From contig NZ_JASNWE010000001.1 in assembly GCF_030283145.1 (NCBI RefSeq), forward strand, positions 186,001 through 250,000: a DNA stretch of 64,000 nt, read 5' to 3'. This document shows positions 23,864-33,218 of this stretch, piece after piece. The first letter of the stretch is position 1. Every line of letters starts with the position of its first letter. The DNA comes from Actinomadura xylanilytica. GTDB lineage: Bacteria; Actinomycetota; Actinomycetes; Streptosporangiales; Streptosporangiaceae. Position numbers and translations under genes: made by a program. Below the pieces are notes generated by a model. That model did not search any database and was not told the origin of the DNA. It was given only the letters and a program-made list of their open reading frames with translations.

Positions 23864-25351
23864 TCATATTCCGGCCGGCTTCCCGCTCTTTGGCATGCGG
23901 TTGGACCGTGCGGTGGTGGGAGACAGCGCATCGATCGCCGGTGTGGTCGCAAGGGATTCCGCCATCGGGGCAGGGAAGTCGGTCGCGGCCAGGCTGCCTG
24001 GGTGTTGTTGGGCGGGTGTCGTGTTGCGGTGGAGCAGAAGTGCGATCTCCTGCTCGACGGTTCCGTTCTTCGCGCTGATGGTTTGGGCGACTTCTCCAAG
24101 GGTGGTGATCGTGTGTCGGCTTTGGACCGTCAGAGCGTTGTACAGGGTGAGGAGTTCACGGACTCGGGCGGACGAGCGCAGGGAGGATTGGTTGGGCGGG
24201 CTTCTACGTAGGACGTCGAGGACGGCGATGTCGTTGACGGCGGTGCGGTGGTGGTCGGCGATGGTGGCGTAGGTGTCGATGGCCTTGAGGGCGGCGGCGC
24301 TGATGTGGGTGATGTCGGTGATGGTGGGGGCGAGAAGTTCAGGTGGGGTGAGCCGGTAGGAGGCCCGGGGGCCTGGGGTCCAGTCGGGGGCTTGGTAGAC
24401 GAGGCGTCCGAGGCGGACGACGAGGTCGGAGGTGTCCAGGACGGGGCCGGTGGCGGGGGTGCCGTACTGGCCGGTGAAAGCGGTCCAGCGCCGGGAGATC
24501 GTTCTCCATTTGGCGCCGGTTCTCCGAGTGGTGATCGCGGCTCGGTCGAGCGCGTCGGCGTGGTCATGTTCGTTCAGGTCGCGCATGCGTAGGGCCAGCT
24601 GTTTGATGATGCGGACGCTGATATCGCAGGTGATGGCGGCGGATCTGGACAGGTAGCGCCACGTCGATACCGAGCTGGAGGCGGTGACGCCGGGATCGCT
24701 GAGGCGTTGCAGGGTGGTGCGGATGCCGTGGATGAGGTCCTCGCCGACGGCGGGTGGAGTGCGTTCGGGAACGCGTTGGAGAGAGATAGCGGAGACCGGG
24801 GCGTGATCGTTTCGCCGACCGAAGGTGTGGGAGAGGAGCGCGGCTTGGACGAGGGGCGCGGCGGCTGTCGAGTGGGGGGCGTCCATGTGTCGGGCGACGT
24901 ATGCGGCGGTCGCGGTGTGGTCGCTGAGCATGTGAAGCAGGGATCGGGCGGTGTCGGTAGCGGCCATGACGGCGGCGTCGGGCGTGGCGGTGGCGGTGGT
25001 GAGGAGGTCCAGGCCGCAGCCGAGCGCGATGGAGCCGGCACGGAGGTGTTCGGCCAGGGGCGCGGTGGGTGGTTCGCTTTCTGCTGGGGTACCGAGGGCG
25101 CGTTGGGCTTGTCTGACCAGGATGCTTGTTCGGCGGGCGGCGTCCCGTACGCCAGTTCCTTCGGTGTACGGGACGCCGAATCCGATGGAGATCCGGTCGG
25201 TGTAGCGGGCCAACACGCCCGTGAGCCGGGCTAGTTCGGCGGATGTGTCGGCTTGGCGCGCTTGCGCTGGGGCGTCGGGCGCTTGGAGTGCGCGTCTGAC
25301 TTCGTTCAGGTGGTCGGCGGCGATCGAGGCCATGTCTCCGAAGGTGGCCAT
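23864..25351 (-). CDS. Hypothetical helical protein of the mobile element
   Basis: A 495-residue protein taken from ATG 25351 (MATFGDMASIAADHL). It is almost all alpha-helical, rich in Ala, Thr and Arg, with no membrane segment and no motif I know. Heptad-like hydrophobic spacing recurs along the chain. It starts a minus-strand run of element genes whose start is near 35.0 kb, and is separated by 5 bases from the next gene at 25357, so it is in the same operon. Its size and position after the coupling protein suggest an accessory transfer or regulation role, but there is no direct sign of it. Confidence 0.65.
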   Translation of the reverse strand: MATFGDMASIAADHLNEVRRALQAPDAPAQARQADTSAELARLTGVLARYTDRISIGFGVPYTEGTGVRDAARRTSILVRQAQRALGTPAESEPPTAPLAEHLRAGSIALGCGLDLLTTATATPDAAVMAATDTARSLLHMLSDHTATAAYVARHMDAPHSTAAAPLVQAALLSHTFGRRNDHAPVSAISLQRVPERTPPAVGEDLIHGIRTTLQRLSDPGVTASSSVSTWRYLSRSAAITCDISVRIIKQLALRMRDLNEHDHADALDRAAITTRRTGAKWRTISRRWTAFTGQYGTPATGPVLDTSDLVVRLGRLVYQAPDWTPGPRASYRLTPPELLAPTITDITHISAAALKAIDTYATIADHHRTAVNDIAVLDVLRRSPPNQSSLRSSARVRELLTLYNALTVQSRHTITTLGEVAQTISAKNGTVEQEIALLLHRNTTPAQQHPGSLAATDFPAPMAESLATTPAIDALSPTTARSNRMPKSGKPAGI

Positions 25352-25356
25352 GGACG

Positions 25357-26124
25357 CTACCGGAGGTCGTCGCGGAGCCGGCCGACGTGCAGGGCTGCTT
25401 GGAGGCACGCGAGCTGGTCGTCGGGGTCGCCGGCGAGCTCGGCGGCGCGGACCAGATTCCGGGCCGCATTGGCGGCCAGGTCGTGGAGGGCGTCGGCGGT
25501 CGGCGTCGCGTCGGTGACCTGTGGCGACGTGCCTCGCAGAATCGGTGCCTGGGTGAGGGCCTGGCGGGCTTGTGTCGCGTGTTCCTCGGCCATGCCCCAG
25601 GCGATGAACCCGTCGGGTGTGCGGTCGGCGAAGGCGGTGATGACGCGTTCGGCGTAGGCGAGATCGTTGAGGGTCTCGTTGAGGATTTCGGCGAACCAGG
25701 TGCCGCGTACGTCCTCGTGTTCCGGCTCGGTGTTGCTGGTCATGGCGTTCTCCTGTGTGTGGATGTGCGGATCCGGACCACGCGCGGTGGACGGCCCGAC
25801 ACGGGGCCTATGCGGTGCGGTGCGGCGCGGGCCCTGTTGGCGGAGGGCTGTTCCTCGCGCTTGTGGGCCGAGCTGGTGGTGGACGTGCACGGCGATCTCG
25901 TCGGCGTAGAGCTCGTGGCCGGTGGCGACGGCTTCGGCGAAGTCGATGCCCTGAGCCGTCGCGAGGTGCTCCATGTCGCAGAGCAGTCCGCTGATCAGCG
26001 CCTTGGTGTATGAGGCATCGCCGTCCAGGGCCGACATCTCGTTGCGGAACACGTCCTGCTCATACGCGCGGAGCGCGTGCGCGGCATTGTCGACGTGCAG
26101 CGCGTTGGGGCAGGTGTCGCGCAT
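25357..26124 (-). CDS. Hypothetical protein; one 255-residue frame or two fused genes
   Basis: One open frame runs from 26124 to 25357. Its first 85 residues are a helical domain (VDNAAHALRAYEQDVFRNEM, then LCDMEHLATAQGIDF), followed by a low-complexity Arg/Pro stretch. An internal ATG at 25743 has AGGAGA seven bases upstream and begins a second domain, FAEILNETLNDLAYAERVIT to HVGRLRDDLR. The second part alone (128 residues) looks like a normal gene, so two genes may have fused through loss of a stop, or translation may start at both sites. Confidence 0.6.
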   Translation of the reverse strand: MRDTCPNALHVDNAAHALRAYEQDVFRNEMSALDGDASYTKALISGLLCDMEHLATAQGIDFAEAVATGHELYADEIAVHVHHQLGPQARGTALRQQGPRRTAPHRPRVGPSTARGPDPHIHTQENAMTSNTEPEHEDVRGTWFAEILNETLNDLAYAERVITAFADRTPDGFIAWGMAEEHATQARQALTQAPILRGTSPQVTDATPTADALHDLAANAARNLVRAAELAGDPDDQLACLQAALHVGRLRDDLR

Positions 26125-26138
26125 CTCGCTTCCTCAGC

Positions 26139-26543
26139 TCAGCTCAGCGCGGTGTGGACGTGGCCGACATGCTGGGCGGCGGCGAGGCAGGCGATGCGGT
26201 CGGCAGGGTCGGTGACCTTGTTGACCGTGCCGAGCAGGGCCCGGGTCACCGCGGTGACGAGTTCGTCGACCCGTCTGGCGAACTCGCGGTGGTCGTCGCC
26301 GGCGGGCGGATCAGCTCCGTCGGGATAGGACACCGAGGGTGCTTGGGAGAACGCCCACCAGGCGTCGGTCGCCTCTGCCAGCGCTGTGGCATAGGCCGGA
26401 TAGGACTCGTCCGGCGCGATCTGCGTCAGCAGCAGGATGGCCCGCTCGATCAGCTCAAGGCCGACGAGCGTGGCCGTGATCATCGCGGGCAGCGAATCGG
26501 CCGTCTGGAGCTGCCTGGTGACATAGGCGATGTGATCGTTCAT
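26139..26543 (-). CDS. Hypothetical small helical protein
   Basis: A 134-residue protein with a helical pattern; the ending IACLAAAQHVGHVHTALS is similar to the end of the 25357 product (LACLQAALHVGRLRDDLR). The two may be distant paralogues. It lies between the 255-residue frame and the DUF4913 gene in the same direction. The function is unknown. Confidence 0.6.
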   Translation of the reverse strand: MNDHIAYVTRQLQTADSLPAMITATLVGLELIERAILLLTQIAPDESYPAYATALAEATDAWWAFSQAPSVSYPDGADPPAGDDHREFARRVDELVTAVTRALLGTVNKVTDPADRIACLAAAQHVGHVHTALS

Positions 26544-26570
26544 GGAAATCCTCCACGGGTGGGTGTGAGT

Positions 26571-26981
26571 TCAGGAGCCGGCCAGCCAGCCGGTCGGCAA
26601 TGGAGCGACCGCCGCTTTGTGCGGGTCCAAATGCTCGGCTTCGGTGCATTGGTAGAAGGGTCCACGAGGGCCGAGCAGGATGGGGAGTTGGTGGTCGAGG
26701 TGGTCTCGGTACCAGAGGCTGATGCCGGTGGCGCCTTGTAGGCGCATCGCCTCCCACGAGTACCAGAGGGAGGTGAGGCGAGAGATGGCTTCGGCGTGCC
26801 GCCACCATTGCGCACACCAGCGGAATTCACCACCGAGGGTGCGCCGGTACATCGGGATGAAGTGGCAGGTCAGCCACGCGTCGATGGTCGGGTAGCGAGG
26901 TTTGGGCTGATCGGGTGCGGTGCCCTGAGAGGCATTGTTGCCCGGCACGTTCTGCTGGTCCTGCTGTATCTCGGTCGACAT
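26571..26981 (-). CDS. DUF4913 family protein
   Basis: A 136-residue protein with the DUF4913 pattern: LGGEFRWCAQWWRHAEAISR, LWYSWEAMR, then WYRDHLDHQLPILL and GPFYQCTEAEH. Its Trp-rich middle and its place next to the coupling-protein gene are typical of actinomycete conjugative elements. The function is not known. Confidence 0.8.
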   Translation of the reverse strand: MSTEIQQDQQNVPGNNASQGTAPDQPKPRYPTIDAWLTCHFIPMYRRTLGGEFRWCAQWWRHAEAISRLTSLWYSWEAMRLQGATGISLWYRDHLDHQLPILLGPRGPFYQCTEAEHLDPHKAAVAPLPTGWLAGS

Positions 26982-27078
26982 GCTTCTCCTTGGTCAGGGT
27001 GTTCAAGGGTGACTCCTTTCTTTGCTGCGTGGATACGGGTTCGATCGCGCTCAGGTCCGATAGGCGCAGCGGATCAGG

Positions 27079-28896
27079 TCATGGTTCTTCCTTGTGCACG
27101 TCGATGGTCCGAGGCCGGTCGTGGTGGCGGCGGGCGCCGTCGGCGATTTGTGTCTCGGCGGCTTTGATGGCGCGGTTGATGGCTGCGGTGTGGGGTCCGC
27201 GGTACCAGGGGCGGAGGTGGATGAGGGCGGGTTTGGTGCCGGTGGCCAGGAGGAGTGCGGTGCCGGTGGGGAGGGCGCGGATGTCTGCGGCTTCGAGGAT
27301 TTCTTGGCGGCGTAGGGAGATTTGTTCGCTGGTGCGGCCGTCGGCGTGGGTGAGGGATCGGACGGGGACGTCGTGTTGTCCGGTGAGGGTGGCCAGGTCG
27401 CGGGTGAGGCGGGGTGAGTCGATGCCGGCGCCGATGATTTTGCGGGTGGCGGCGCCCCAGAGGGCGGCCATGCCGGGTTCGCCCCAGACGGTGATGCCTT
27501 GTTCGTAGGACTGGAGGATGGTGACGGGGATGATGCCGCGTGAGCCGAGGTGGGAGTAGAGCTGGGGGAGGTCGGCGATGCGGCAGATGTTGGCGGCCTC
27601 GTCGAGGGCGACGACCAGGGGCGGGTCGAGGCGTCCGCCGGCTTGTTCGGCGTGATGTTCGGCGGCGCGCATGGTGGTGTCGGTGAGCGCGGCGATCAGC
27701 GGCGCGGCGGCCGACAGCGACTTGGACAGTAGGTAGAGGGTGTCGCGGGAGGTCGCGAACGCGCCGGGGTCGAATACGGGCAGGTTCTTGTTCGGGGTGA
27801 CCCAGGTGAGGATTTCCTGGTCGCGGAGGCATTTCGCGGCGGTGCGGGCGGTCTGGTAGATCCCGTCGCGGGTCTCGACGGCGCCGTTCTGGGTGCCTTT
27901 CAGCGATGAGGCCATGAGGTCGAATCCGGCGTCGTGCAGGAGTTCGATGGGGGTGGGGACGGCGGGTTCGTCGAGCCATCCGGCGACGTGGTGCAGGGAT
28001 CGGGCGGAGGTCGCGGCGGCGAGGAGGAGGGCACAGAGCAGGTCTTGGGCGGCGGGTCCCCATAGGTCTTTCTTTTGTCCGTCGTCGACGGTGAGGACGA
28101 AGTGTCCGGCGAGGCGGTGGGCTTCTTCGACGGTGCGTAGTTCGGCGAGGGGGTTCCACCACCATTCCTGTGGTTGGTAGGTGATGTGTTGCGGGTCGAA
28201 CAGCCAGATCCGTCCGCCTGTTCGTTTGGCGCGCAGGGTCGCGATCGCCGACCAGAGATCGGCTTTGTTGCTGGTGGCGATGACGGGGCCGGGTGCTGAC
28301 AGGACGTGCGGGATGCTCTGGGTGGTGGTCTTGCCCGACCGCGGCGCCATGAACGCCACCACCGTGTCCTCCCACGAGGCGAACAGCGTCTCCCCGCCCT
28401 GCCGGCCCCGCTGGAAGGCCTCGCCCAGCACCAAGCCGACGTCATCGGGCGCGAGCCGATTTGGCTTTGTGTCGTGCAGCGAGCGGCGCAAGGCGACCGC
28501 CTTGCTTGCCGATGCTGCTGGCTTGAGGGCGTCCAAACCTGGGTTGTCGGCAAGGGCCGCTATGGGGTCTCCGGGCTGAAGGAGGTGGGACGCCGTGCGC
28601 AGCCATACCGTCCACACGACCCCGACCAGCCCACACACGAGAACGAGCAGCACGAACATGACGAGCGGTGTGGAGGTGCCCGGCCACAGCGCATGAGTTT
28701 GTCGGCGTGCGAGGGCCACCGCGAAGTCGGTCCCGAAGACCATGACGTGCCCGCCTGCCACGAACGCTGCGATTCGGGCGGCGGCCCAGACGATCCAGAG
28801 GAGGCCGATCGGCGCCCAGCAGCCGGCCAGGATCATCCATCCGCCGGTCGCGCCGGTGTGCCAGATCGACGGGCGGGGCCCCAGCGCCCGGGTCAT
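27079..28896 (-). CDS. VirD4/TraG-type coupling ATPase
   Basis: A 605-residue protein. Two N-terminal membrane helices (GGWMILAGCWAPIGLLWIV and STPLVMFVLLVLVCGLV) precede a cytoplasmic ATPase domain with Walker A MAPRSGKTTT near residue 187 and Walker B PLVVALDEAANI near residue 415, then SRGIIPVTILQSYEQG. This is the coupling protein that brings the DNA-relaxase complex to a type IV secretion channel; no relaxase gene is recognised in the window. It overlaps the VirB4-like gene by four bases (28893-28896). Confidence 0.92.
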   Translation of the reverse strand: MTRALGPRPSIWHTGATGGWMILAGCWAPIGLLWIVWAAARIAAFVAGGHVMVFGTDFAVALARRQTHALWPGTSTPLVMFVLLVLVCGLVGVVWTVWLRTASHLLQPGDPIAALADNPGLDALKPAASASKAVALRRSLHDTKPNRLAPDDVGLVLGEAFQRGRQGGETLFASWEDTVVAFMAPRSGKTTTQSIPHVLSAPGPVIATSNKADLWSAIATLRAKRTGGRIWLFDPQHITYQPQEWWWNPLAELRTVEEAHRLAGHFVLTVDDGQKKDLWGPAAQDLLCALLLAAATSARSLHHVAGWLDEPAVPTPIELLHDAGFDLMASSLKGTQNGAVETRDGIYQTARTAAKCLRDQEILTWVTPNKNLPVFDPGAFATSRDTLYLLSKSLSAAAPLIAALTDTTMRAAEHHAEQAGGRLDPPLVVALDEAANICRIADLPQLYSHLGSRGIIPVTILQSYEQGITVWGEPGMAALWGAATRKIIGAGIDSPRLTRDLATLTGQHDVPVRSLTHADGRTSEQISLRRQEILEAADIRALPTGTALLLATGTKPALIHLRPWYRGPHTAAINRAIKAAETQIADGARRHHDRPRTIDVHKEEP

Positions 28897-30341
28897 GTGT
28901 CGCCTCTGATGGCCTGGTCGGTGTCGTAGAGCCGTTTCTCCGCCCCGACCAGCGACAGCTCGACCGGGATCCCGAGACGTTCACCGGTCTTGATCAGGTA
29001 CTTGCCGCGTCCGGGATGGCGGATGCCGGGCTGCCAGGAGTCCGGCGCGGACCAGGAGGTGACCAGGTGCTGCTCGGGTCCGGTGAGCGGGGTGATCTCG
29101 TGGACGCGGACTAGCTCGCGCGGTGGCAGCCCGGCCAGCACGGTGATCGCCGAACGGTCGGCGAAACCCCGGGCCTTGGCGCGATCCTCCTCGGTGGCCA
29201 TGGCGTCCAGGTCGGCGAGCGAGTGCGTGACCATGATCGAGGCCATGCCCTTGGCGCGGTTGAGGCGGGTGAGCGCGTCGGCGTGCTCGACCAGCCCGGG
29301 TGCTCCGCGCAACGCCCGCCAGAGTTCGTCCATCACCCCGAGGTAGGAGCGGCGCGGGCCGGCATGGAGGTCGGCGAGCGCGGCGGCGGCGTCGACCATC
29401 CCGAAGGCGTACGCCCAGGTGCACAACATGGCCGCGGTGAGCAGCTTGTCCCCTGCCGCTCGTACGCGGGAGATGTCGACGCTGATCGCGGGCGCGTCCA
29501 GGTCGAGAGGCCGGGTGGTGGGGGCGTCGAAGACGCCTGCCAGGGATCCGTTGCACAACAGGTCCAGAGTGAAGACCAGCTCGCTGGTCCGGTCCCGGTA
29601 GGTGTCGACCGCGTCGGTTCTGGCCGCCGACCGAAGCTCGGCGGGTCCTTCCTCCAGCACCCGCAGGACGTCGGGGACCGTCGGCTCGTGCTCCAGCCGT
29701 CGGTCCAAAAGATCGACCGCGCGGCCGAGTACGACCTCCTCGGCGTTGGTGATCCGGGACTCGCGGACGAGCGTGCACAGCGCCATGAGCAGTGCCAGCC
29801 GCCGTCCCCGCACCTCCCACCGCAGAGCCTCGCCGCGGACGCCGGTCTGTGTGCGCAGGACGTGGCCGAGCGGCCCGGCGTCGAGCGGGTTGATCCGGTC
29901 GACACCGCGGCCGACGCGGATGACCTGTCCGCCCAGATAGTCGACCAGCATCGTGTAGTCCGGCTTGGTGTCTCCCAGCACGATCGGCGTCGTTCCGGTC
30001 GCGACGGCACCGGTCACCAGGCGTTTGACCAGGGTGGACTTTCCCGTTCCGGGCTGCCCGAGAACGAACATCCCCGGATTGGTCACCAGCCCCGCGCGCA
30101 TCCACGCCAGCGGGTCCAGGCACACGACCTCGCCCCAGAGTTGGTGACGGCCGATCGGTGTCCCCACCGTGGGCGTTCCCGATCCCGCGGTGAACGGGTA
30201 CAGACCGCAGGCCTGCATCGTGGTCGCCTGGAACTCCGGAGACGGCTCAACGTGCATCGCCCGCCCGCCGCCCGGCTGTTTCCAGCCCCACGCGGGCGCC
30301 AACGCCTCCGACATCGCCTCGGCTTCGACACTTCGGATCAT
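28893..30341 (-). CDS. VirB4/TraC-like conjugation ATPase
   Basis: A 482-residue protein from ATG 30341 (MIRSVEAEAM). Walker A is GQPGTGKSTLVKRL near residue 97; Walker B is YLGVMDELWRAL near residue 335, followed by KGMASIMVTHSLADLDAM and VLAGLPPREL, in VirB4-type order. The long N-terminal domain of VirB4 seems to be provided by the SCO6880-like protein encoded just upstream, so the two probably work as a split VirB4. It energises assembly of the transfer channel. Confidence 0.88.
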   Translation of the reverse strand: MIRSVEAEAMSEALAPAWGWKQPGGGRAMHVEPSPEFQATTMQACGLYPFTAGSGTPTVGTPIGRHQLWGEVVCLDPLAWMRAGLVTNPGMFVLGQPGTGKSTLVKRLVTGAVATGTTPIVLGDTKPDYTMLVDYLGGQVIRVGRGVDRINPLDAGPLGHVLRTQTGVRGEALRWEVRGRRLALLMALCTLVRESRITNAEEVVLGRAVDLLDRRLEHEPTVPDVLRVLEEGPAELRSAARTDAVDTYRDRTSELVFTLDLLCNGSLAGVFDAPTTRPLDLDAPAISVDISRVRAAGDKLLTAAMLCTWAYAFGMVDAAAALADLHAGPRRSYLGVMDELWRALRGAPGLVEHADALTRLNRAKGMASIMVTHSLADLDAMATEEDRAKARGFADRSAITVLAGLPPRELVRVHEITPLTGPEQHLVTSWSAPDSWQPGIRHPGRGKYLIKTGERLGIPVELSLVGAEKRLYDTDQAIRGDT

Positions 30342-30355
30342 GGTCAGGTCCTCGT

Positions 30356-31840
30356 TCAGTGGATGAGGCGGTGGGCGAGTTCGGGTGGGCAGATTCCGCA
30401 CGGGAGGGTGGTGGCGAAGCCGGTGGCCTGCCCGCCCCAGAGGCGACGGAGTCGGATCTTTGCCGACTCGGCAGCGGCCTCCACGTGCGCCGTGGCGCGG
30501 TCGAGGTGGGCGGGATCGGTGACGGTGACGGTCGCGTAGAGCGAGATGAGGCAGACCCCGGCGCCCATGGCCTCTTCGGCGGCAGCCTGGCGGGCGCGGG
30601 CGGAGTCCCAGGTGTCGCGCGCTGTCTCGTCGCGTCCGGTACGGCGCCGGAACTGGGCTCGGAACGCCGCGGCGTTCACCTCCTGCTGGAGAGTGCGGCT
30701 TGCCGCAGCGGCGGGCAGCACCCGGTACTGCAACGTGACGCGTTTGGGGAACGGCCCGGGGGCGACAAGGCGGGCCAACACGTCCGAGCGGACGTTCTGA
30801 CGTGGCGGTTCGTGCCAGGCCCAGGACACGCTGGTGCCGCCGTCGTGCTCGTAGTGGCCGGTGTGCTCGGTCGCGGCGACGGGGCCCGCGTCGCACCAGC
30901 CGAGAATCTCCTCGGAGCCGTGCTGGGCGAGCAGCCGGTCGACCTCGCCACGGGCGTGCGGGTCGAACGCGGTACGGACCGTTCCGGCGATCTCCGCAGG
31001 GCTCGCCCGCCCCAGCACCATCACCCCGCAGCCGGCCAGGGAGGAGGACAGCCCGTCCAGGGTGCGCCCGAGGTCGCCGACCGCGTCCATCAAACCCTTG
31101 GGCGACGAGGGTGACAGCCGGGGGGCGAAGGTGATGGAGACCCGGGTGTCGACGTCGGCTGCCGCCGCGGGTGCGCTGCTCACCAGCTCTTTGATGATCT
31201 GAACGGCGGCGCGGGGCGCGGTGGGGACCAGGGCCCGGCCTACCGTGTCGGCCAACGTCGAGCCAGGATCTGGCGCGGTGTCCACCGTGACGGTCACCCA
31301 GCGGACCATCGGGAGGTGGCCGAGGGAGGCGAGCCATCCGCCCCAGGACGCGACCCACGAGTCTGCGTCGGTGCGGTCGGCGAGCCAGGTCGATGCGGGG
31401 ACGACTCGCATGGTCGCGGTGAGCAGCCCGGTGCGGCGGTCCCACACGATTCCGTACCGGCCGCCGTAGCCGTCCTCGGCGCTGAGCAGCGTCAGCGGGG
31501 CCAGCACCCCGGGGAGCTGGAAAGCACGCGGGTGGTCGACCACCACCCCGGCGCGGTACTGGTGACGGTGCAGCCGACTCCCCCACCACCAGCGGCATCG
31601 CGCCAACAGCAGCCGCGCCACCGGTACCCCGCCAACACGCACCAGGCCCAACGCTGCAGCGATCAGTGCGGGCGGGAGGAGATACAGCAGCGCTTCCGGT
31701 ACCAGCGCGGCGGACGCGATCACCACCATCGCCGTGCCGAGGGCGATGAACGTGGCCGTGGTGTCCATTCCCAGCAGGCCGATGCCATGCCGGCGACGCC
31801 ACCCTCCGTAGGTGCGGACTTCATGCCCCACCACCGCCAC
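30356..31840 (-). CDS. SCO6880-family conjugation protein
   Basis: A 494-residue protein with two close membrane helices near residues 30-75 (ATFIALGTAMVVIASAALV and ALLYLLPPALIAAALGLV), a PrgI-like start, then a large cytoplasmic domain like the N-terminal part of VirB4 (VDHPRAFQLPGVLAPLTLL, GRYGIVWDRRTGLLTATMR). This is the layout of the SCO6880 family of actinomycete ICEs. It is 14 bases from the VirB4-like gene and overlaps the VirB6-like gene, so it is in the same operon. Confidence 0.85.
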   Translation of the reverse strand: MAVVGHEVRTYGGWRRRHGIGLLGMDTTATFIALGTAMVVIASAALVPEALLYLLPPALIAAALGLVRVGGVPVARLLLARCRWWWGSRLHRHQYRAGVVVDHPRAFQLPGVLAPLTLLSAEDGYGGRYGIVWDRRTGLLTATMRVVPASTWLADRTDADSWVASWGGWLASLGHLPMVRWVTVTVDTAPDPGSTLADTVGRALVPTAPRAAVQIIKELVSSAPAAAADVDTRVSITFAPRLSPSSPKGLMDAVGDLGRTLDGLSSSLAGCGVMVLGRASPAEIAGTVRTAFDPHARGEVDRLLAQHGSEEILGWCDAGPVAATEHTGHYEHDGGTSVSWAWHEPPRQNVRSDVLARLVAPGPFPKRVTLQYRVLPAAAASRTLQQEVNAAAFRAQFRRRTGRDETARDTWDSARARQAAAEEAMGAGVCLISLYATVTVTDPAHLDRATAHVEAAAESAKIRLRRLWGGQATGFATTLPCGICPPELAHRLIH

Positions 31841-33218
31841 CTCCTCCTGCGTCGGTGGCGCCGGTCGGGCCGCCGGCCTCGCCGGTGCCGCTGGGTTTGT
31901 TCAGCCACCGGATCATGTCCGGGCCTCGGCGACGTTCTCGGTTCCATGTCTGGACCATGGCCGGGCCGACCGGCTCGCCGCTTCCGCCCTGCTGGCCGTT
32001 AGGAGAGCCCGCGTCGCCGCCGTCGCCTCGTCCGGCGGGGTGGTCACCGCCCGCAGGCTGATCACTCCCGCTGGGAGCGCCGTGCTCGTCAGACGAGGGG
32101 GTCGGAGCGGTGGGCTGGTCTGTTGCGGAGGCGTCCGGGGCACCGTGCGCGGGCTGTGCTCCGGACGGCCCTTCACCGTGGGCGCCTTGCCCGAGTTGCT
32201 GGTTCAGGAAGTCGGCGTGCTCCCCGGCCGAGTTGCCTTGGCCTCCGCCGGACCCACCGCCTGCGCCGAAGGAACGCAGAGCACCGAGCGCGGTCGCCCC
32301 ACCCAGGACCGCGGACAGGATGCCGGCGCCGTTGCTGGACTCGGGGCCCCCGGTGGTCCAGTCGAAGAACTTCAACAGCACCGGAAAGGCGATGAGGCTG
32401 ATCAGCATCATCGCGAACCCCATCAGGACGGCCTGGAGGTCCTTGCCGTCACCGATGAGCACGAACGCGGTCGCGTACACCGCCGCGGCCGCCGCCTTGT
32501 AGAAGATCAGGGCCAGCCCCCAGCCGGTGACCTTCTTGAACCACGGCCGGGTCGCCGAGGTGATCATGCCCGCCGCGGCCAGCGGGAGCACCCCGGCGAG
32601 GATGATCAACGCGGCCTGGCGGAACAGCAGCAGGATCGCCTGGACGATGCCAATGAGCAGGGCGGCCAGGCTCATGATGACCACGACCCCGGCGGGTATC
32701 CCGCTGGGCAGAGTGACGATCTTGCTCATGCGGTCGGCGAAGTCGCCCTGGGAGGCGGCCTCCAGCACCCATTCGGACCAGGTATCGCCCCACTGCAGCA
32801 ACTGATCGGGCAGCAGGACCCCGATCGCGGTGACCGTCGCCAGCACCACCAGTCCCCCGCCAGCGTCGATCAGCGGATCGGCCTTGCGTGCCAGCGTCAT
32901 CTTCCCGGCCACGATCAGCAACGCCATCATCGCGACAGCGATCGTGATCGGCTGCATGAGCTGGTGCATCAGGCCGACCGCGGACTCGTTCTCCAGGTCC
33001 GGCGACGGCGACTTCACCCACCAGGAGGCGGTGTTCGACACGAACCAGCCCACCGCGGACTGGAACGCCTTGGCCATCTCATCCAGGACGTTCCCGCCGA
33101 TCATGGCGGGGATATCGGGCATCGGCGGCCCGAACGGGTGACCATCGCCCTTGTCCACGTTCTGCACGCACTGCGGATCCAGCACCGACGCGCACGGCGC
33201 CGGCCGGAGCAACGTCAT
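31821..33218 (-). CDS. VirB6/TrbL-like polytopic membrane protein
   Basis: A 465-residue protein from ATG 33218. About six membrane helices lie between residues 90 and 310 (QPITIAVAMMALLIVAGKM, GLVVLATVTAIGVLL, AGVVVIMSLAALLIGIVQAI, AALIILAGVLPLAAAGMI, VLMGFAMMLISLIAFPVLL). A Gly/Ser/Pro/Gln-rich tail of 150 residues ends in GGGGGGGA. This is the usual form of the inner-membrane channel subunit in Gram-positive type IV systems. Its start overlaps the stop of the gene before it by one base (TGATG). Confidence 0.82.
   Translation of the reverse strand: MTLLRPAPCASVLDPQCVQNVDKGDGHPFGPPMPDIPAMIGGNVLDEMAKAFQSAVGWFVSNTASWWVKSPSPDLENESAVGLMHQLMQPITIAVAMMALLIVAGKMTLARKADPLIDAGGGLVVLATVTAIGVLLPDQLLQWGDTWSEWVLEAASQGDFADRMSKIVTLPSGIPAGVVVIMSLAALLIGIVQAILLLFRQAALIILAGVLPLAAAGMITSATRPWFKKVTGWGLALIFYKAAAAAVYATAFVLIGDGKDLQAVLMGFAMMLISLIAFPVLLKFFDWTTGGPESSNGAGILSAVLGGATALGALRSFGAGGGSGGGQGNSAGEHADFLNQQLGQGAHGEGPSGAQPAHGAPDASATDQPTAPTPSSDEHGAPSGSDQPAGGDHPAGRGDGGDAGSPNGQQGGSGEPVGPAMVQTWNRERRRGPDMIRWLNKPSGTGEAGGPTGATDAGGGGGGGA

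Noticed and set aside
30342-31802. Long N-terminal extension of the VirB4-like protein
   Set aside because: The extension reads low-complexity Arg/Pro/Gly and lies antiphase to the SCO6880-like gene. ATG 30341 gives the normal protein.
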